Shown one piece after another: positions 10,101-18,846 of a stretch of DNA of 64,000 nt. This DNA comes from Streptomyces sp. SDr-06 (GTDB taxonomy: Bacteria; Actinomycetota; Actinomycetes; Streptomycetales; Streptomycetaceae). A model generated the notes under the pieces. That model made no database searches and was not told the origin of the DNA. It saw only the letters and a program-made list of their open reading frames with translations. Every line of letters begins with the position of its first letter. The stretch's first letter is position 1. The position numbers were made by a program, and so were the translations under genes. Location of the stretch: NCBI RefSeq assembly GCF_003324565.1, contig NZ_QOLA01000005.1, forward strand, positions 62,001 to 126,000, given 5' to 3'.

Positions 10101-10336
10101 CGGGCGCGGGCGGCGTGGAGGTGGGCACCGCGGTCGCCCAGGAGGAGGTGGCCCAGCTGATCCGCTCCCGGCACGACGCGCGCGACAGCAAGCTGGAGGA
10201 CTGCGCGGAGGCCTTCGCCCTGATGCTGGAGCGCGGTGTCTCCCTGGAGGCGGGCTGGCAGGCCTGGCACCTGGGCATGGTCCCGGACCGGCACGCCCGG
10301 GAGGTCATGGGGGTGCCGGTGCGGGCCGGGCGCTGA
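7130..10336 (+). CDS. STAND-type NTPase with TPR array and N-terminal hydrophobic segment
   Basis: A 1068-residue protein. Residues about 80-130 hold two Ala/Gly/Val-rich hydrophobic stretches that could cross the membrane. The NB-ARC-like module follows: P-loop GPPGSGRST near 246, Walker B VTVVLDDTDD near 334, and GLPLAL near 419, which is diagnostic of STAND ATPases. A winged-helix-like region ends near 540, and TPR-like helical repeats run to about 1000 (GEAWTHFQLGQLYLRMGE and similar). STAND proteins are nucleotide-switched scaffolds in signalling, regulation or defence. No effector domain (nuclease, TIR, protease) is recognisable. The start has GGAGGGGGA upstream. It stands alone, convergent with the mca pair. 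Confidence 0.85.
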   Translation: MRDSHRAEAERLLVRAVEEEVRRSGGRSDGSALLSRGRGALDALAQSAAEEYAAYTHALDEAAAGQLSFGERFRRDGGSTGLLATGVGAVAAVVVDAALGTGAGGAVATGAAVLVAGAAGTVAKVTAAHVPAAHRRAGALGQPGGLEQLRLQWLTALEVRGIRPFLDQQRAVSSKPPPKKVPTQLRGTDKSAAARRRSVLEQSFGHLPDPQGPFAGRRAELARIGQWVQAARASTRTRPVVVVLHGPPGSGRSTLAVRAAHALRDQFRGACLVDMRGGSLSGEGPLPTRDALLHLLNRLGAPREQLLFRERSSPEQQVRRLAELYHQHLTGLAVTVVLDDTDDAEQVSTLVPQRSEGLVLVTSSKPLDLPADFPAWVHQLAVEPLDAAGAEELLREAAEEKESGPYDAESTELVRQLCGGLPLALRVAGSSLGPRSTRALAADLAAYGPVAPAERALWLRYTDQAEPARRLLRRLALAGRASLGAAAAASLLAADEQEAQRQLTALAAAGLIDRVRGSRYRLHDLVRSFAEARLADEEEQADRVAAQERLIRTYAELADAVGRMVDGKMSTRAGQFGGHGFPSLDAALRWLDDESSFITAALRQAEGVDQEAVLSLLGALCDYCLLRGDLYRLGEISELTQAVDQGLLVRSVQWRTGIAARQLGELDTARTTLSSVVNLYREAQHDAGQALALCSLGITLHHQGNLAEAAARLREAIDLQAGEELAGDRAWSLHALAAVERDRSNLSGALTLLATALALHRENESLHGEAWTHFQLGQLYLRMGEVPRADEELRTALDMYGRTRDGRGEAWAMTQLARARLVDGDASAAVDQLRQALSRHREQEDARGEAWTLYYLGQALEERGDRDQAVRELERARTMFSRMRDVYGLACARHHSGRVTRDQRAAQTGNLRNSGFARQLLVDARADFHRIGVAHGEAWTCLELALIDAGNNRPGPALALCDEATALFASYDDRRGGDWSRFLRCTLLPYAGAGGVEVGTAVAQEEVAQLIRSRHDARDSKLEDCAEAFALMLERGVSLEAGWQAWHLGMVPDRHAREVMGVPVRAGR

Positions 10337-10363
10337 CGCCCCGGCCACGGCCAACGGCGCCCG

Positions 10364-10390
10364 CCGCCGCGTCCGGGAGGGACGCGGCGG
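10364..10390. terminator. Bidirectional hairpin between the STAND gene and the mca pair
   Basis: Perfect 11-bp stem CCGCCGCGTCC / GGACGCGGCGG with a 5-nt loop, between two convergent stop codons. Confidence 0.75.
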
Positions 10391-10413
10391 GGCGCTCGGC
10401 GGACCCGAGGGGG

Positions 10414-10653
10414 TCAGACGTTCTTCGGCGATCCCTTGCCCGGGGCGGAGGCCGCCGGGGTCGCCGCGGACGGGTCCGGGGCTTCCTCGAAGTCGACCTT
10501 GCCCATGTGGCGGTTCATCGACTTCATCAGCATCCACACGCCGAGGGCGAGGGCGGCGAAGACGATGAAGCCGAGGACGCCGGGCGTCACCTTGTCATTG
10601 TTGATTTCGGCGGCCAGCGGGACCATGTGCGTCATTGCGAGGCTTGCGCTCAT
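10414..10653 (-). CDS. Small single-pass membrane protein downstream of mca
   Basis: A 79-residue protein with one clear transmembrane helix (GVLGFIVFAALALGVWML) and a charged cytosolic tail rich in Pro/Ala/Ser/Lys. ATG 10653 lies one base after the mca stop (TGATATG), so it is translationally coupled; ATG 10662 would overlap mca. Not assigned to a characterised family. Its constant pairing with mca, as I recall it in Streptomyces, suggests a link to mycothiol detoxification at the membrane, but that is inference. Confidence 0.75.
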   Translation of the reverse strand: MSASLAMTHMVPLAAEINNDKVTPGVLGFIVFAALALGVWMLMKSMNRHMGKVDFEEAPDPSAATPAASAPGKGSPKNV

Positions 10654-10654
10654 A

Positions 10655-11536
10655 TCAGGCATTGTCGCGTACGCCCGCGAAGAGGTCGTCCTCGGGGAGG
10701 GAAGTGTCCACGAGCGACTTCGCGAGCTCGTACTCCTCGGTCGGCCAGACCTCCTTCTGGAGGTCGAGCGGCACGCGGAACCAGCCGCCGTCGGGGTCGA
10801 TCTGGGTGGCGTGCGCGATCAGCGCCTTGTCCCGGATCTCGAAGAACTCAGCGCAGGGAACGTGCGTGGTCAGCGTGCGTTCGGCGCGCTCGAACTCCTT
10901 CCAGCGCTCCAGCCACTCGCCGTAGGGGGACTCCATGCCGCGGGCCAGCAGCGCCTCGTGCAGGGCGACCGTGCGCGGCTTGTTGAAGCCCTGGTTGTAG
11001 TAGAGCTTCTGCGGCTGGAAGGCCGGGCCGAACTCGGCCTCGGGGAACTTCTCGGTGTCGGCCGCGCCGTCGAAGGCCACCATCGTGATCTTGTGGGTCA
11101 TGATGTGGTCGGGGTGCGGGTAGCCGCCGTTCTCGTCGTACGTCGTGATGACCTGCGGTCGGAACGTACGGATGGACCTGACCAGGCGGCCGGCGGCGGT
11201 CTCGACGTCCTCCAGGGCGAAGCAGCCCTCGGGGAGCGGCGGCAGCGGGTCGCCCTCGGGCAGCCCCGAGTCGACGAAGCCGAGCCACTCCTGGCGGACG
11301 CCGAGGATCTCGCGCGCCTCGTCCATCTCCCTCTTGCGGACCTCGTGAATGTGCTCCTCGATGTACTTGTCGCCCTGGAGCTTGGGGTTGAGGATGGAGC
11401 CGCGCTCGCCTCCCGTGCAGGTCACGACCAGCACGTCCACCCCCTCGGACACATACTTCGCCATGGTGGCCGCGCCCTTGCTCGACTCGTCGTCGGGGTG
11501 CGCGTGGACGGCCATCAGTCGCAGCTGCTCAGTCAA
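10655..11536 (-). CDS. mca: Mycothiol S-conjugate amidase
   Basis: Cleaves mycothiol-toxin conjugates to a mercapturic acid, which is exported, and glucosamine-inositol, which is recycled. A zinc amidase of the LmbE/MshB family, 293 residues. The metal ligands are seen in AVHAHPDDE near the N-terminus and in YPHPDHIMTH mid-protein. The length and the C-terminal Trp-rich part (VPLDLQKEVWPTEEYEL) match Mca rather than the MshB deacetylase. The start is a TTG (11536) with GAGGA upstream; the next in-frame ATG, eight codons in, would cut the conserved first strand. Cotranscribed with the small membrane gene. Confidence 0.93.
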   Translation of the reverse strand: MTEQLRLMAVHAHPDDESSKGAATMAKYVSEGVDVLVVTCTGGERGSILNPKLQGDKYIEEHIHEVRKREMDEAREILGVRQEWLGFVDSGLPEGDPLPPLPEGCFALEDVETAAGRLVRSIRTFRPQVITTYDENGGYPHPDHIMTHKITMVAFDGAADTEKFPEAEFGPAFQPQKLYYNQGFNKPRTVALHEALLARGMESPYGEWLERWKEFERAERTLTTHVPCAEFFEIRDKALIAHATQIDPDGGWFRVPLDLQKEVWPTEEYELAKSLVDTSLPEDDLFAGVRDNA

Positions 11537-11553
11537 GACTCGATCCTCGGTGA

Positions 11554-11588
11554 CTCAGTAAGTGAATGGTTGCTCAGTAAGCGAATGG
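11554..11588. repeat. Near-perfect 16-bp direct repeat upstream of mca
   Basis: CTCAGTAAGTGAATGG (11554-11569) and CTCAGTAAGCGAATGG (11573-11588) differ at one base and lie 19 bp apart, about two helical turns. They sit in the 146-bp divergent region between mca and the DUF4307 gene. This looks like a tandem binding site on one DNA face. Confidence 0.65.
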
Positions 11589-11682
11589 GCGCCCTCTGTC
11601 GGTCGGCGCGACGGGCGGCTTCTATAGTGACCGAATCGGGGGACGGAAAATTCCGGTGACCCCCACCAGCAGGAGGACGATC

Positions 11683-12084
11683 ATGGCCGCTGTGCGCGAG
11701 CAGCTTGCCCAGGGGCGCTACGGGCGCTCGGCGGATCAGCGCGCGGACCGCAAGCTGAAGATCGTCGGCGCGGCGTTCGGAGCCGTGCTGCTCGGCGTGG
11801 TCGGCTGGATCGGCTACGACTACGTGGGCGGGCAGTCGCTCTCCGCGCAGGTGATCAAGTTCAAGGTGGTCTCGGACACCTCGGTCGAGGTGCACCTCGA
11901 AGTCGTCAAGGACAAGGACGCCAAGGGCACCTGCACCCTGCGCGCCCAGCAGACCAGCGGCGACGACGTGGGCCGGGCGGACTTCCGGTTCGACGAGCCG
12001 GTCAAGCAGGTCGACAAGGTCGTCACGATCACCACGACCTCGCGCGCGACGGCCGCGGATCTGGTCGGCTGCCAGTCCGACTGA
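11683..12084 (+). CDS. DUF4307 domain membrane-anchored protein
   Basis: A 133-residue actinobacterial protein. A basic cytosolic start (GRYGRSADQRADRKLK) precedes one helix (IVGAAFGAVLLGVVGWIGYDYV), and the remaining 80 residues should lie outside as a beta-rich domain with two cysteines (GTCTLRAQ and VGCQSD). ATG 11683 has AGGAGG 7 nt upstream. The family is defined only as DUF4307. It is divergent from mca and is followed, after 200 bp, by greA. Confidence 0.88.
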   Translation: MAAVREQLAQGRYGRSADQRADRKLKIVGAAFGAVLLGVVGWIGYDYVGGQSLSAQVIKFKVVSDTSVEVHLEVVKDKDAKGTCTLRAQQTSGDDVGRADFRFDEPVKQVDKVVTITTTSRATAADLVGCQSD

Positions 12085-12287
12085 GCCGGGCCGGGCCCGT
12101 CCTCCCCAAGCCGCCGCGTTCGCATTTCCGACACACCGTCTCTGACCTGCGTTGATGAAGTTCTAGCGGTTTATGTCCTCCCCCTACGGCGCCTGAATTG
12201 TTAGGCTCGTGGTTTCGCCCACCCAACCTGGCACATGCTTCTGGGTAGGGCGATGCTTTGTATTCCCAGTACCGACGAGGAGCACCT

Positions 12288-12785
12288 GTGACCCAGACCA
12301 GCGACAACGTCACCTGGCTGACCCAGGAGGCGTACAACCAGCTCAAGGCCGAGCTGGAGTACCTGTCTGGTCCCGCGCGCACGGAGATCGCCGTAAAAAT
12401 CGCGGCGGCCCGTGAGGAGGGTGACCTCCGGGAGAACGGCGGGTACCACGCGGCCAAGGAGGAGCAGGGCAAGATGGAGCTCCGGGTGCGCCAGCTGACG
12501 CAGCTCCTGGAGCACGCCAAGGTCGGCGAGGCCCCCGCGGCGGACGGTGTGGTGGCCCCCGGCATGCTCGTCACGATCGCCTTCGACGGCGACCCGGACG
12601 ACACCCTGGAATTCCTGATGGCCTCGCGCGAGTACGCCTCGACGGAGATCGAGACCTACTCGCCGCAGTCGCCGCTCGGCTCCGGCGTGAACGGCAAGAA
12701 GGTCGGCGAGGACGCCGAGTACGAGCTGCCGAACGGCAAGAAGGCCTCGGTGAAGATCCTCGCGGCCGTCCCCTTCAGCGGCTGA
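12288..12785 (+). CDS. greA: Transcription elongation factor GreA
   Basis: Rescues backtracked RNA polymerase by stimulating cleavage of the nascent RNA. 165 residues: the N-terminal coiled coil with the acidic tip motif AAREEGDLRENGGYHAAKEEQ split around residues 45-65, then the C-terminal FKBP-like domain ending SVKILAAVPFSG. GTG 12288 is chosen because GAGGAG lies 5 nt upstream. The 200-bp upstream gap (12085-12287) must hold its promoter, though no consensus boxes are obvious. Confidence 0.96.
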   Translation: MTQTSDNVTWLTQEAYNQLKAELEYLSGPARTEIAVKIAAAREEGDLRENGGYHAAKEEQGKMELRVRQLTQLLEHAKVGEAPAADGVVAPGMLVTIAFDGDPDDTLEFLMASREYASTEIETYSPQSPLGSGVNGKKVGEDAEYELPNGKKASVKILAAVPFSG

Positions 12786-12809
12786 CACTCCGCCGCCACC
12801 CGGCACGAA

Positions 12810-12839
12810 GCCCCCGGCCGCCTTCGGGCGACCGGGGGC
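12810..12839 (+). terminator. Rho-independent-like hairpin after greA
   Basis: GCCCCCGG...CCGGGGGC stem of 12 pairs with one mismatch and a TTCG tetraloop, followed by CTTTCGC. It separates greA from the convergent ABC exporter genes. Confidence 0.85.
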
Positions 12840-12851
12840 CTTTCGCATCCG

Positions 12852-13705
12852 TCAGACGCTGGCCGAACGGTACTTGCGGACCGCGAGCGTGCGGAAGACG
12901 GCGATGATCAGGACGGACCAGATGACCGAGGCGAGCACCGGGTGCTCCATCGGCCACGCGCCGGTGATCGACTTGGGCACGTTCGGCATCGTGTTCCCGA
13001 ACAGCTCACGGGCACCCGCCACGGTGGCACTGAAGGGGTTCCACTCCGCGACGTGCTGAAGGAATGACGGCATGCCGGTGACCGGCACGAAGGCGTTCGA
13101 GATGAACGTCAACGGGAACAGCCAGATCAGCCCGCCCGAGGTGGCTGCCTCCGGAGTCCGAACCGTCAGGCCGATCAGGGCGCCGATCCAGGAGAACGCG
13201 TACCCGAGCAGGAGCAGCAGCAGGAAGCCGCACAGCACCTTGCCGAGGTTCTCGTGCGTCCGCCAACCGACGAGCAGGGCCACGCCCGCGAGCACGACAA
13301 GCGTGAGCGCCGTCTGCACCAGGTCAGCCAGCGTGCGGCCGGTCAGGACCGCGCCACGCGCCATGGGCAGCGAGCGGAAGCGGTCGATGAGGCCCTTGTG
13401 CATGTCGTCGGCGATGCCCGCGCCGGCTCCGGCGGTCGCGAAGGTGACGGTCTGCGCGAAGATGCCCGCCATCAGGAACTCTTTGTAGAGCTTCGGATCG
13501 GTGGAGCCACCCACACTGATGGACCCACCGAACACGTACGTGAAGAGCACCACGAACATGATGGGCTGAATGAGTCCGAAAAGGACGATCTCAGGAATCC
13601 GCGTCATCCGGATCAGGTTCCGCTGGGCGACGACCAGTGAGTCCCGTACGGACCCCCCGATCCCGCCGCGCGCGCGGGGTGTGCGTACGGCGTCGGTGAT
13701 GGCGC

Positions 13706-13709
<4 letters not shown>
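12852..13709 (-). CDS. ABC-2 type exporter permease, DrrB-like
   Basis: Membrane subunit of an ABC exporter, 285 residues with six predicted helices. The ABC-2 signature region reads RFRSLPMARGAVLTGRTLADL mid-protein, followed by the helices of LLLLLLGYAFSWIGALIGL and PLTFISNAFVPVTGMP, as in DrrB/NodJ proteins. The start GTG 13709 overlaps the ATPase stop in a GTGA arrangement with GGAGG upstream, so the two are translationally coupled. It belongs to the anthracycline-resistance exporter family; the actual substrate is unknown. Confidence 0.9.
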
Positions 13710-14719
<1,010 letters not shown>

Positions 14720-14763
14720 GTGAGTACCCCCAGTTGGGTGTGACTTTCCGGAATGTACTGGAC

Positions 14764-14776
14764 AAATCCTAGATTT
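14764..14776. promoter_or_regulatory. 13-bp palindrome upstream of the ABC exporter
   Basis: AAATC-CTA-GATTT, an AT-rich perfect dyad in an otherwise GC-rich leader, 45 bp before ATG 14719. Read on the minus strand it contains TAGGAT, a good -10. It may be both promoter and operator. No cognate regulator is adjacent. Confidence 0.45.
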
Positions 14777-14897
14777 ACCGGGCAGGGATCGCCCGGTGGA
14801 GCCGTTGTCGAGCCACACCATAACGCGATACATCGCGTCCTGTCAGCGGTCCTGCGCGTGCTTCCTCCGCCCCCTTGCCCGCGCGCGGGTCCCGGCC

Positions 14898-16127
14898 TCA
14901 GTCCAGCACGGTGTAGCCCGCCTCCCGCAGCGCGCCGGACACTTCGGCGCAGTGCTCCGGACCCTTGGTCTCCAGGTGCAACTCCACCTCCACTTCCGTG
15001 AGTCCGAGCCGGGGATCGGTCCGTACGTGACTCACGTCCAACACATTGGCATCCAGCACTGACAATTCCCCGAGAAGCGAGGCCAGCGCCCCGGGGCGGT
15101 CCGTCAGGCGCAGCCGCAGCGAGAGGTAGCGGCCCGCCGCCGACATGCCGTGCCGCAGGATCCGCTGCATCAGGAGCGGGTCCACGTTGCCGCCGGAGAG
15201 CACCGCGACGACCGGCCCGCGGAACGCGTCGGGCTCGCCGAGCAGCGCGGCCACCGGGCTCGCCCCGGCCGGCTCCACGACCAGCTTCGCCCGCTCAAGG
15301 CAGAGCAGCAGCGCGCTGGAGAGCTGGTCCTCGGTGACCGTACGCACCTCGTCGACCAACTCGCTGACCAGCGCGAACGGGATGTCGCCGGGACGCCCCA
15401 CCTTGATGCCGTCGGCCATCGTGGGCGCCGGGTCGATGGCGACGGGGTGGCCGACGGCCAGCGAGGGCGGATAGGCCGCGGCGGCGGCCGCCTGCACCCC
15501 GACGATCCTGACGTCGGGCCGCAGCGCCTTCACCGCGACCGCGATGCCCGCCGCGAGCCCGCCGCCGCCGATGCCGACGACGATGGTGCGCACCTCGGGG
15601 CACTGCTCCAGGATCTCCAGGCCCACCGTGCCCTGGCCCGCGATGATGTCCTGGTGGTCGAAGGGATGGAGGAACACCGCGCCGGTCTCGGCGGCGTACG
15701 CCTCGGCGGCGGCCAGCGTCTCGTCGACGACCGAGCCGCGCAGGATCACCTCCGCCCCGTAGTGCCGGGTCGCGGCGACCTTGGGCAGTGGGGCGCCGAT
15801 CGGCATGAAGACCGTCGAGCGCACGCCGAGCAGCGAGGAGGCCAGCGCCACGCCCTGGGCGTGGTTGCCCGCGCTCGCGGCGACCACCCCCGCGGCCCGC
15901 TCCTCGGGACGCAGCCCGGCGATCCGCACGTACGCGCCGCGCAGCTTGAAGGAGCCGGTGCGCTGGAGGTTCTCGCACTTCAGGTGGACCGGCGCCCCCA
16001 CCAGCGACGACAGGTGGCGGGAGCCTTCCATCGGGGTGGCCCGGGCCACCCCCGACAGCATCTTCTGCGCGCCGCGGATGTCATCGAGGATCAGGTGGTG
16101 CAAGGGGCCAGACGTACTGAAGCTCAT
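14898..16127 (-). CDS. ilvA: Threonine ammonia-lyase (threonine dehydratase) with ACT domain
   Basis: PLP enzyme that deaminates threonine to 2-oxobutyrate, the first step to isoleucine and a precursor of propionyl-CoA. 409 residues. The PLP lysine is K61 in GSFKLRGAY; the phosphate-binding glycine loop is GIGGGGLAAG. Residues from about 330 form one ACT-like regulatory domain (LRLRLTDRPGALASLLGEL). The single short regulatory domain matches the shorter actinobacterial form rather than the two-ACT E. coli IlvA. It is divergent from a MarR gene and has no visible ribosomal attenuator. Confidence 0.92.
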   Translation of the reverse strand: MSFSTSGPLHHLILDDIRGAQKMLSGVARATPMEGSRHLSSLVGAPVHLKCENLQRTGSFKLRGAYVRIAGLRPEERAAGVVAASAGNHAQGVALASSLLGVRSTVFMPIGAPLPKVAATRHYGAEVILRGSVVDETLAAAEAYAAETGAVFLHPFDHQDIIAGQGTVGLEILEQCPEVRTIVVGIGGGGLAAGIAVAVKALRPDVRIVGVQAAAAAAYPPSLAVGHPVAIDPAPTMADGIKVGRPGDIPFALVSELVDEVRTVTEDQLSSALLLCLERAKLVVEPAGASPVAALLGEPDAFRGPVVAVLSGGNVDPLLMQRILRHGMSAAGRYLSLRLRLTDRPGALASLLGELSVLDANVLDVSHVRTDPRLGLTEVEVELHLETKGPEHCAEVSGALREAGYTVLD

Positions 16128-16283
16128 GACGGCAAGTCTCGCAGCTCACGCCCCCTTCCGGCCGCCCGGATCCTGATCCGGGCGGGAGTTGTCCACAGGT
16201 TTGCGCACCGCCGGTACGTATGCCGGTCAGGCCGCGTACTCTGTCCCCCACCACACCGACACCCGCACGAGAGAGCCCCGGCC

Positions 16284-16787
16284 ATGCCCCCAGTTCAGGA
16301 CATGACTCCCCCGCTTGACCCCGGCCTCCTCGATGCCCTCCAGCACCAGGTGGCCGTGTTCGCCCGCCGCGCCGAGCAGACCAGGCTCGGCGGCGTCGGA
16401 CAGGTCCGCAACTCGATGGACCGGGCGGCGTACCTGCTGCTCAACCGGCTCGACCTGGAAGGCCCGATGGGGGTCAAGGCGCTGGCCGCGGGCATGGGGA
16501 TCGACTCGTCGACGGTGACCCGTCAGGTGGCGCCGCTGGTCGACACCGGCCTGGTCAAGCGCACCTCGCACCCCGAGGACGGCCGGGCGGTCGTGCTCCA
16601 GCTGTCCCCGCGCGGCCAGTCCCGCCTCGAAGAGGTGCGCTCCTCGCGCCGCGAGCTGATGGCCCAGGTCACCGACGGCTGGACGGAGCAGGAGCGCGAG
16701 TCGTTCTGCACGCTGCTCACCCGCTTCAACTCGGCGCTCTCGGCCCGCCAGTCGGCCGCTCAGGAGCCGTCCGCGCCGACCTCTTGA
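16284..16787 (+). CDS. MarR family transcriptional regulator
   Basis: A 167-residue winged-helix dimeric regulator. Helix-turn-helix GVKALAAGMGIDSSTVTRQV near residues 60-80, followed by the wing TSHPEDGRAVVLQLSPRG typical of MarR proteins. The N- and C-terminal helices would form the dimer. ATG 16284 is the first start after the promoter region shared with ilvA. Its ligand and targets are unknown. Confidence 0.9.
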   Translation: MPPVQDMTPPLDPGLLDALQHQVAVFARRAEQTRLGGVGQVRNSMDRAAYLLLNRLDLEGPMGVKALAAGMGIDSSTVTRQVAPLVDTGLVKRTSHPEDGRAVVLQLSPRGQSRLEEVRSSRRELMAQVTDGWTEQERESFCTLLTRFNSALSARQSAAQEPSAPTS

Positions 16788-16811
16788 CCCGGGGCTCGCG
16801 CCTGCCCTCAT

Positions 16812-17333
16812 ATGAGGCTCATGCGCGAGCGGCACTCCACCCAACACCGCCGCCGCACCCGGGAGTTCGAGTCGTACGTGGCGGGCGCGGGGGGCCGGCT
16901 GCTGCATGCCGCCACCCTGCTGACCGCCGAGCCCCCGGACGACAACCCGCGCGCCCGGCGCCTGCTGACCGCCGCCCTGGCCGAGACGTACGCCCGCTGG
17001 CACCGGCTGCGCGGTGAGGATCCCTACGACCGCACCCGGCAGGAGCTCGCCGCCCGGTTCGCCCGGGCCGCCTGGCGCTACCACCGGCCGCTGCTGCCGG
17101 GCCGGTCCCGGCCGCCCGCCGAGGACGGCCTCCTCGCGCGGCTGACCCCGCAGGAGCGGCTCATCCTCGTCCTGCGCCTGTACGAGGGGGTCGCCGAGGA
17201 GCAGACGGCGGCCCTGGTCGGGCTGCCGGTCGACCGGGTCCGGGCCATCTGCACCCGGGCGATCGCCACGATGCGCAGCACCCCGCCGGCGCCGCCCGCG
17301 TCCGCCGCCCCGGCGACCGGGGTGGCCACATGA
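16812..17333 (+). CDS. Degenerate SigE-family sigma factor-like protein
   Basis: A 173-residue protein. Residues 100-160 form a sigma region-4 helix-turn-helix (LLARLTPQERLILVLRLYEG, then EEQTAALVGLPVDRVRAICT). Residues 18-90 align by eye with SigE-family region 2 (EFESYVAGAGGRLLHAATLL) but lack the usual acidic DAEDLLQ segment, so core-polymerase binding may be altered. ATG 16812 is used; ATG 16821 is possible. The next gene encodes a small membrane protein, a common partner type for ECF sigma factors. Confidence 0.7.
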   Translation: MRLMRERHSTQHRRRTREFESYVAGAGGRLLHAATLLTAEPPDDNPRARRLLTAALAETYARWHRLRGEDPYDRTRQELAARFARAAWRYHRPLLPGRSRPPAEDGLLARLTPQERLILVLRLYEGVAEEQTAALVGLPVDRVRAICTRAIATMRSTPPAPPASAAPATGVAT

Positions 17334-17361
17334 ACGGACGCGGGCAGGGGGAGGCCGGCCG

Positions 17362-17616
17362 ATGAGCATGCCCGATCGCAAGACCGCCGAGGTCCGCCGG
17401 CTCCTGGAGGGCGGGCCGCATCCGGTCGTCCCCGTCGAACTGGCCGCGCGGGCGGCCGAGTTGGGCCTTCGGATGCTGCACCGGCGGCGCGTGGTGCGCC
17501 GCACGCTGTGGCTGCTGCTCGCGGTGGCGGTGATCGCCTTTCTGGTCTGGGCCTCGACGGCTCAGCCGTGGGTGGCGCCGCCCTCTACCGTGACGCCACC
17601 CGTCGAAGGGCTCTAG
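17362..17616 (+). CDS. Small membrane protein paired with the sigma-like gene
   Basis: 84 residues: a soluble 50-residue N-terminus, a single helix (LWLLLAVAVIAFLVWAST) and a short external tail. GGGGGAGG precedes ATG 17362. The size and topology would suit a minimal anti-sigma factor or anchor for the upstream sigma-like protein, but no ZAS zinc motif is present. Its stop codon overlaps that of metB on the other strand in a shared CTAG. Confidence 0.65.
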   Translation: MSMPDRKTAEVRRLLEGGPHPVVPVELAARAAELGLRMLHRRRVVRRTLWLLLAVAVIAFLVWASTAQPWVAPPSTVTPPVEGL

Positions 17617-18776
17617 CCCAGCGCCTGCCGCAGGTCGGCGAGGAGGTCGTCGGCGTTCTCGATGCCCACCGAGACGCGGACGAGGTCCGCCGGGACCTCC
17701 AGGGCGGAGCCCGCGACGCTGGCGTGCGTCATGCGGCCCGGGTGCTCGATCAGCGACTCGACGCCGCCGAGGGACTCGCCGAGGGTGAACAGCTTCGTAC
17801 GGTTGCAGACCTCGACCGCCGCCTGCTCGCCGCCCTCGACGCGGAAGGACACCATGCCGCCGAAGGCCCGCATCTGCTTGGCCGCGACGTCGTGGCCCGG
17901 GTGCTCGGGCAGGCCCGGGTACAGGACCTGGGTGACCTTGGCGTGCCGGGTCAGCATCTCGGCGATCTTGCCCGCGTTCTCGCTGTGCCGGTCCATGCGC
18001 ACCGGGAGCGTCTTGATGCCGCGCAGCACCAGCCACGAGTCGAAGGGCCCGGCGACCGCGCCCATCGCGTTCTGGTGGTACGCCAGTTCCTCGCCGATCT
18101 CGGCCGAGTTGGTGATCAGCGCGCCGCCCACGACGTCGGAGTGGCCGCCCATGTACTTGGTCAGGGAGTGCACGACGATGTCCGCGCCGAGCGACAGGGG
18201 CTGCTGGAGGTAGGGGCTCGCGAAGGTGTTGTCGACCACGAGCCGGGCGCCCGCGGCCGAGGCGACCTCGGCGACGGCCGCGATGTCGGTGATGCCGAGC
18301 AGCGGGTTGGAGGGCGTCTCCACCCAGACGGCCTTCGTACGGTCGGTGATCGCGGCCCGCACCGAGGCCGGGTCGGAGGTGTCGGCGACCGACCACTCGA
18401 CGCCCCAGCGCGAGACGACCTTGGCGAACAGGCGGAAGGTGCCGCCGTAGGCGTCGTTCGGGATCACGACGTGGTCGCCGGGGGCCAGCAGCGTACGCAG
18501 CAGGCAGTCCTCGGCGGCCAGGCCGGAGGCGAAGGCGAGGCCGCGGACGCCGCCTTCGAGGGCGGCCAGGTTCTCTTCGAGGGCCGTCCGCGTCGGGTTG
18601 GCGCTGCGGCTGTACTCGTAGCCGCCGCGCAGGCCGCCCACGCCGTCCTGCTTGTAGGTGGAGACCTGGTAGATCGGGGGTACGACCGCACCGGTCAGCG
18701 GATCCGCGGTGTTCCCGGCGTGGATCGCGAGGGTCTCGAAGCTCTTGACCGCATCATCTGCGTGCTTGTGGCTCAT
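17613..18776 (-). CDS. metB: Cystathionine gamma-synthase (or gamma-lyase)
   Basis: PLP enzyme of the Cys/Met metabolism family, 387 residues. It joins activated homoserine with cysteine to cystathionine, or cleaves cystathionine in reverse transsulfuration. The PLP lysine is K207 in HSLTKYMGGHSD; the substrate motif YEYSRSANPTR near 54 and the terminal VRVSVGIENADDLLADL are intact. Sequence motifs alone do not separate synthase from lyase activity. No SAM riboswitch or S-box-like leader is visible in the short gap before the divergent neighbour. Confidence 0.92.
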   Translation of the reverse strand: MSHKHADDAVKSFETLAIHAGNTADPLTGAVVPPIYQVSTYKQDGVGGLRGGYEYSRSANPTRTALEENLAALEGGVRGLAFASGLAAEDCLLRTLLAPGDHVVIPNDAYGGTFRLFAKVVSRWGVEWSVADTSDPASVRAAITDRTKAVWVETPSNPLLGITDIAAVAEVASAAGARLVVDNTFASPYLQQPLSLGADIVVHSLTKYMGGHSDVVGGALITNSAEIGEELAYHQNAMGAVAGPFDSWLVLRGIKTLPVRMDRHSENAGKIAEMLTRHAKVTQVLYPGLPEHPGHDVAAKQMRAFGGMVSFRVEGGEQAAVEVCNRTKLFTLGESLGGVESLIEHPGRMTHASVAGSALEVPADLVRVSVGIENADDLLADLRQALG

Positions 18777-18846
18777 GGCTCCAGAGCCTAGTTCGTCGGC
18801 CCGCCGGGTTCGTCATATCCCTGTGCCGTCTGGTTCGCTGGTGGAC

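Noticed and set aside
7130..10336. Calling the STAND protein an antiviral Avs system
   Set aside because: No effector nuclease, protease or TIR domain and no neighbouring defence gene; the context is conserved core.
18777..18846. Possible SAM-responsive riboswitch before metB
   Set aside because: The gap to the divergent gene is only 70 bp and holds no stem-loop with riboswitch-like conserved core.
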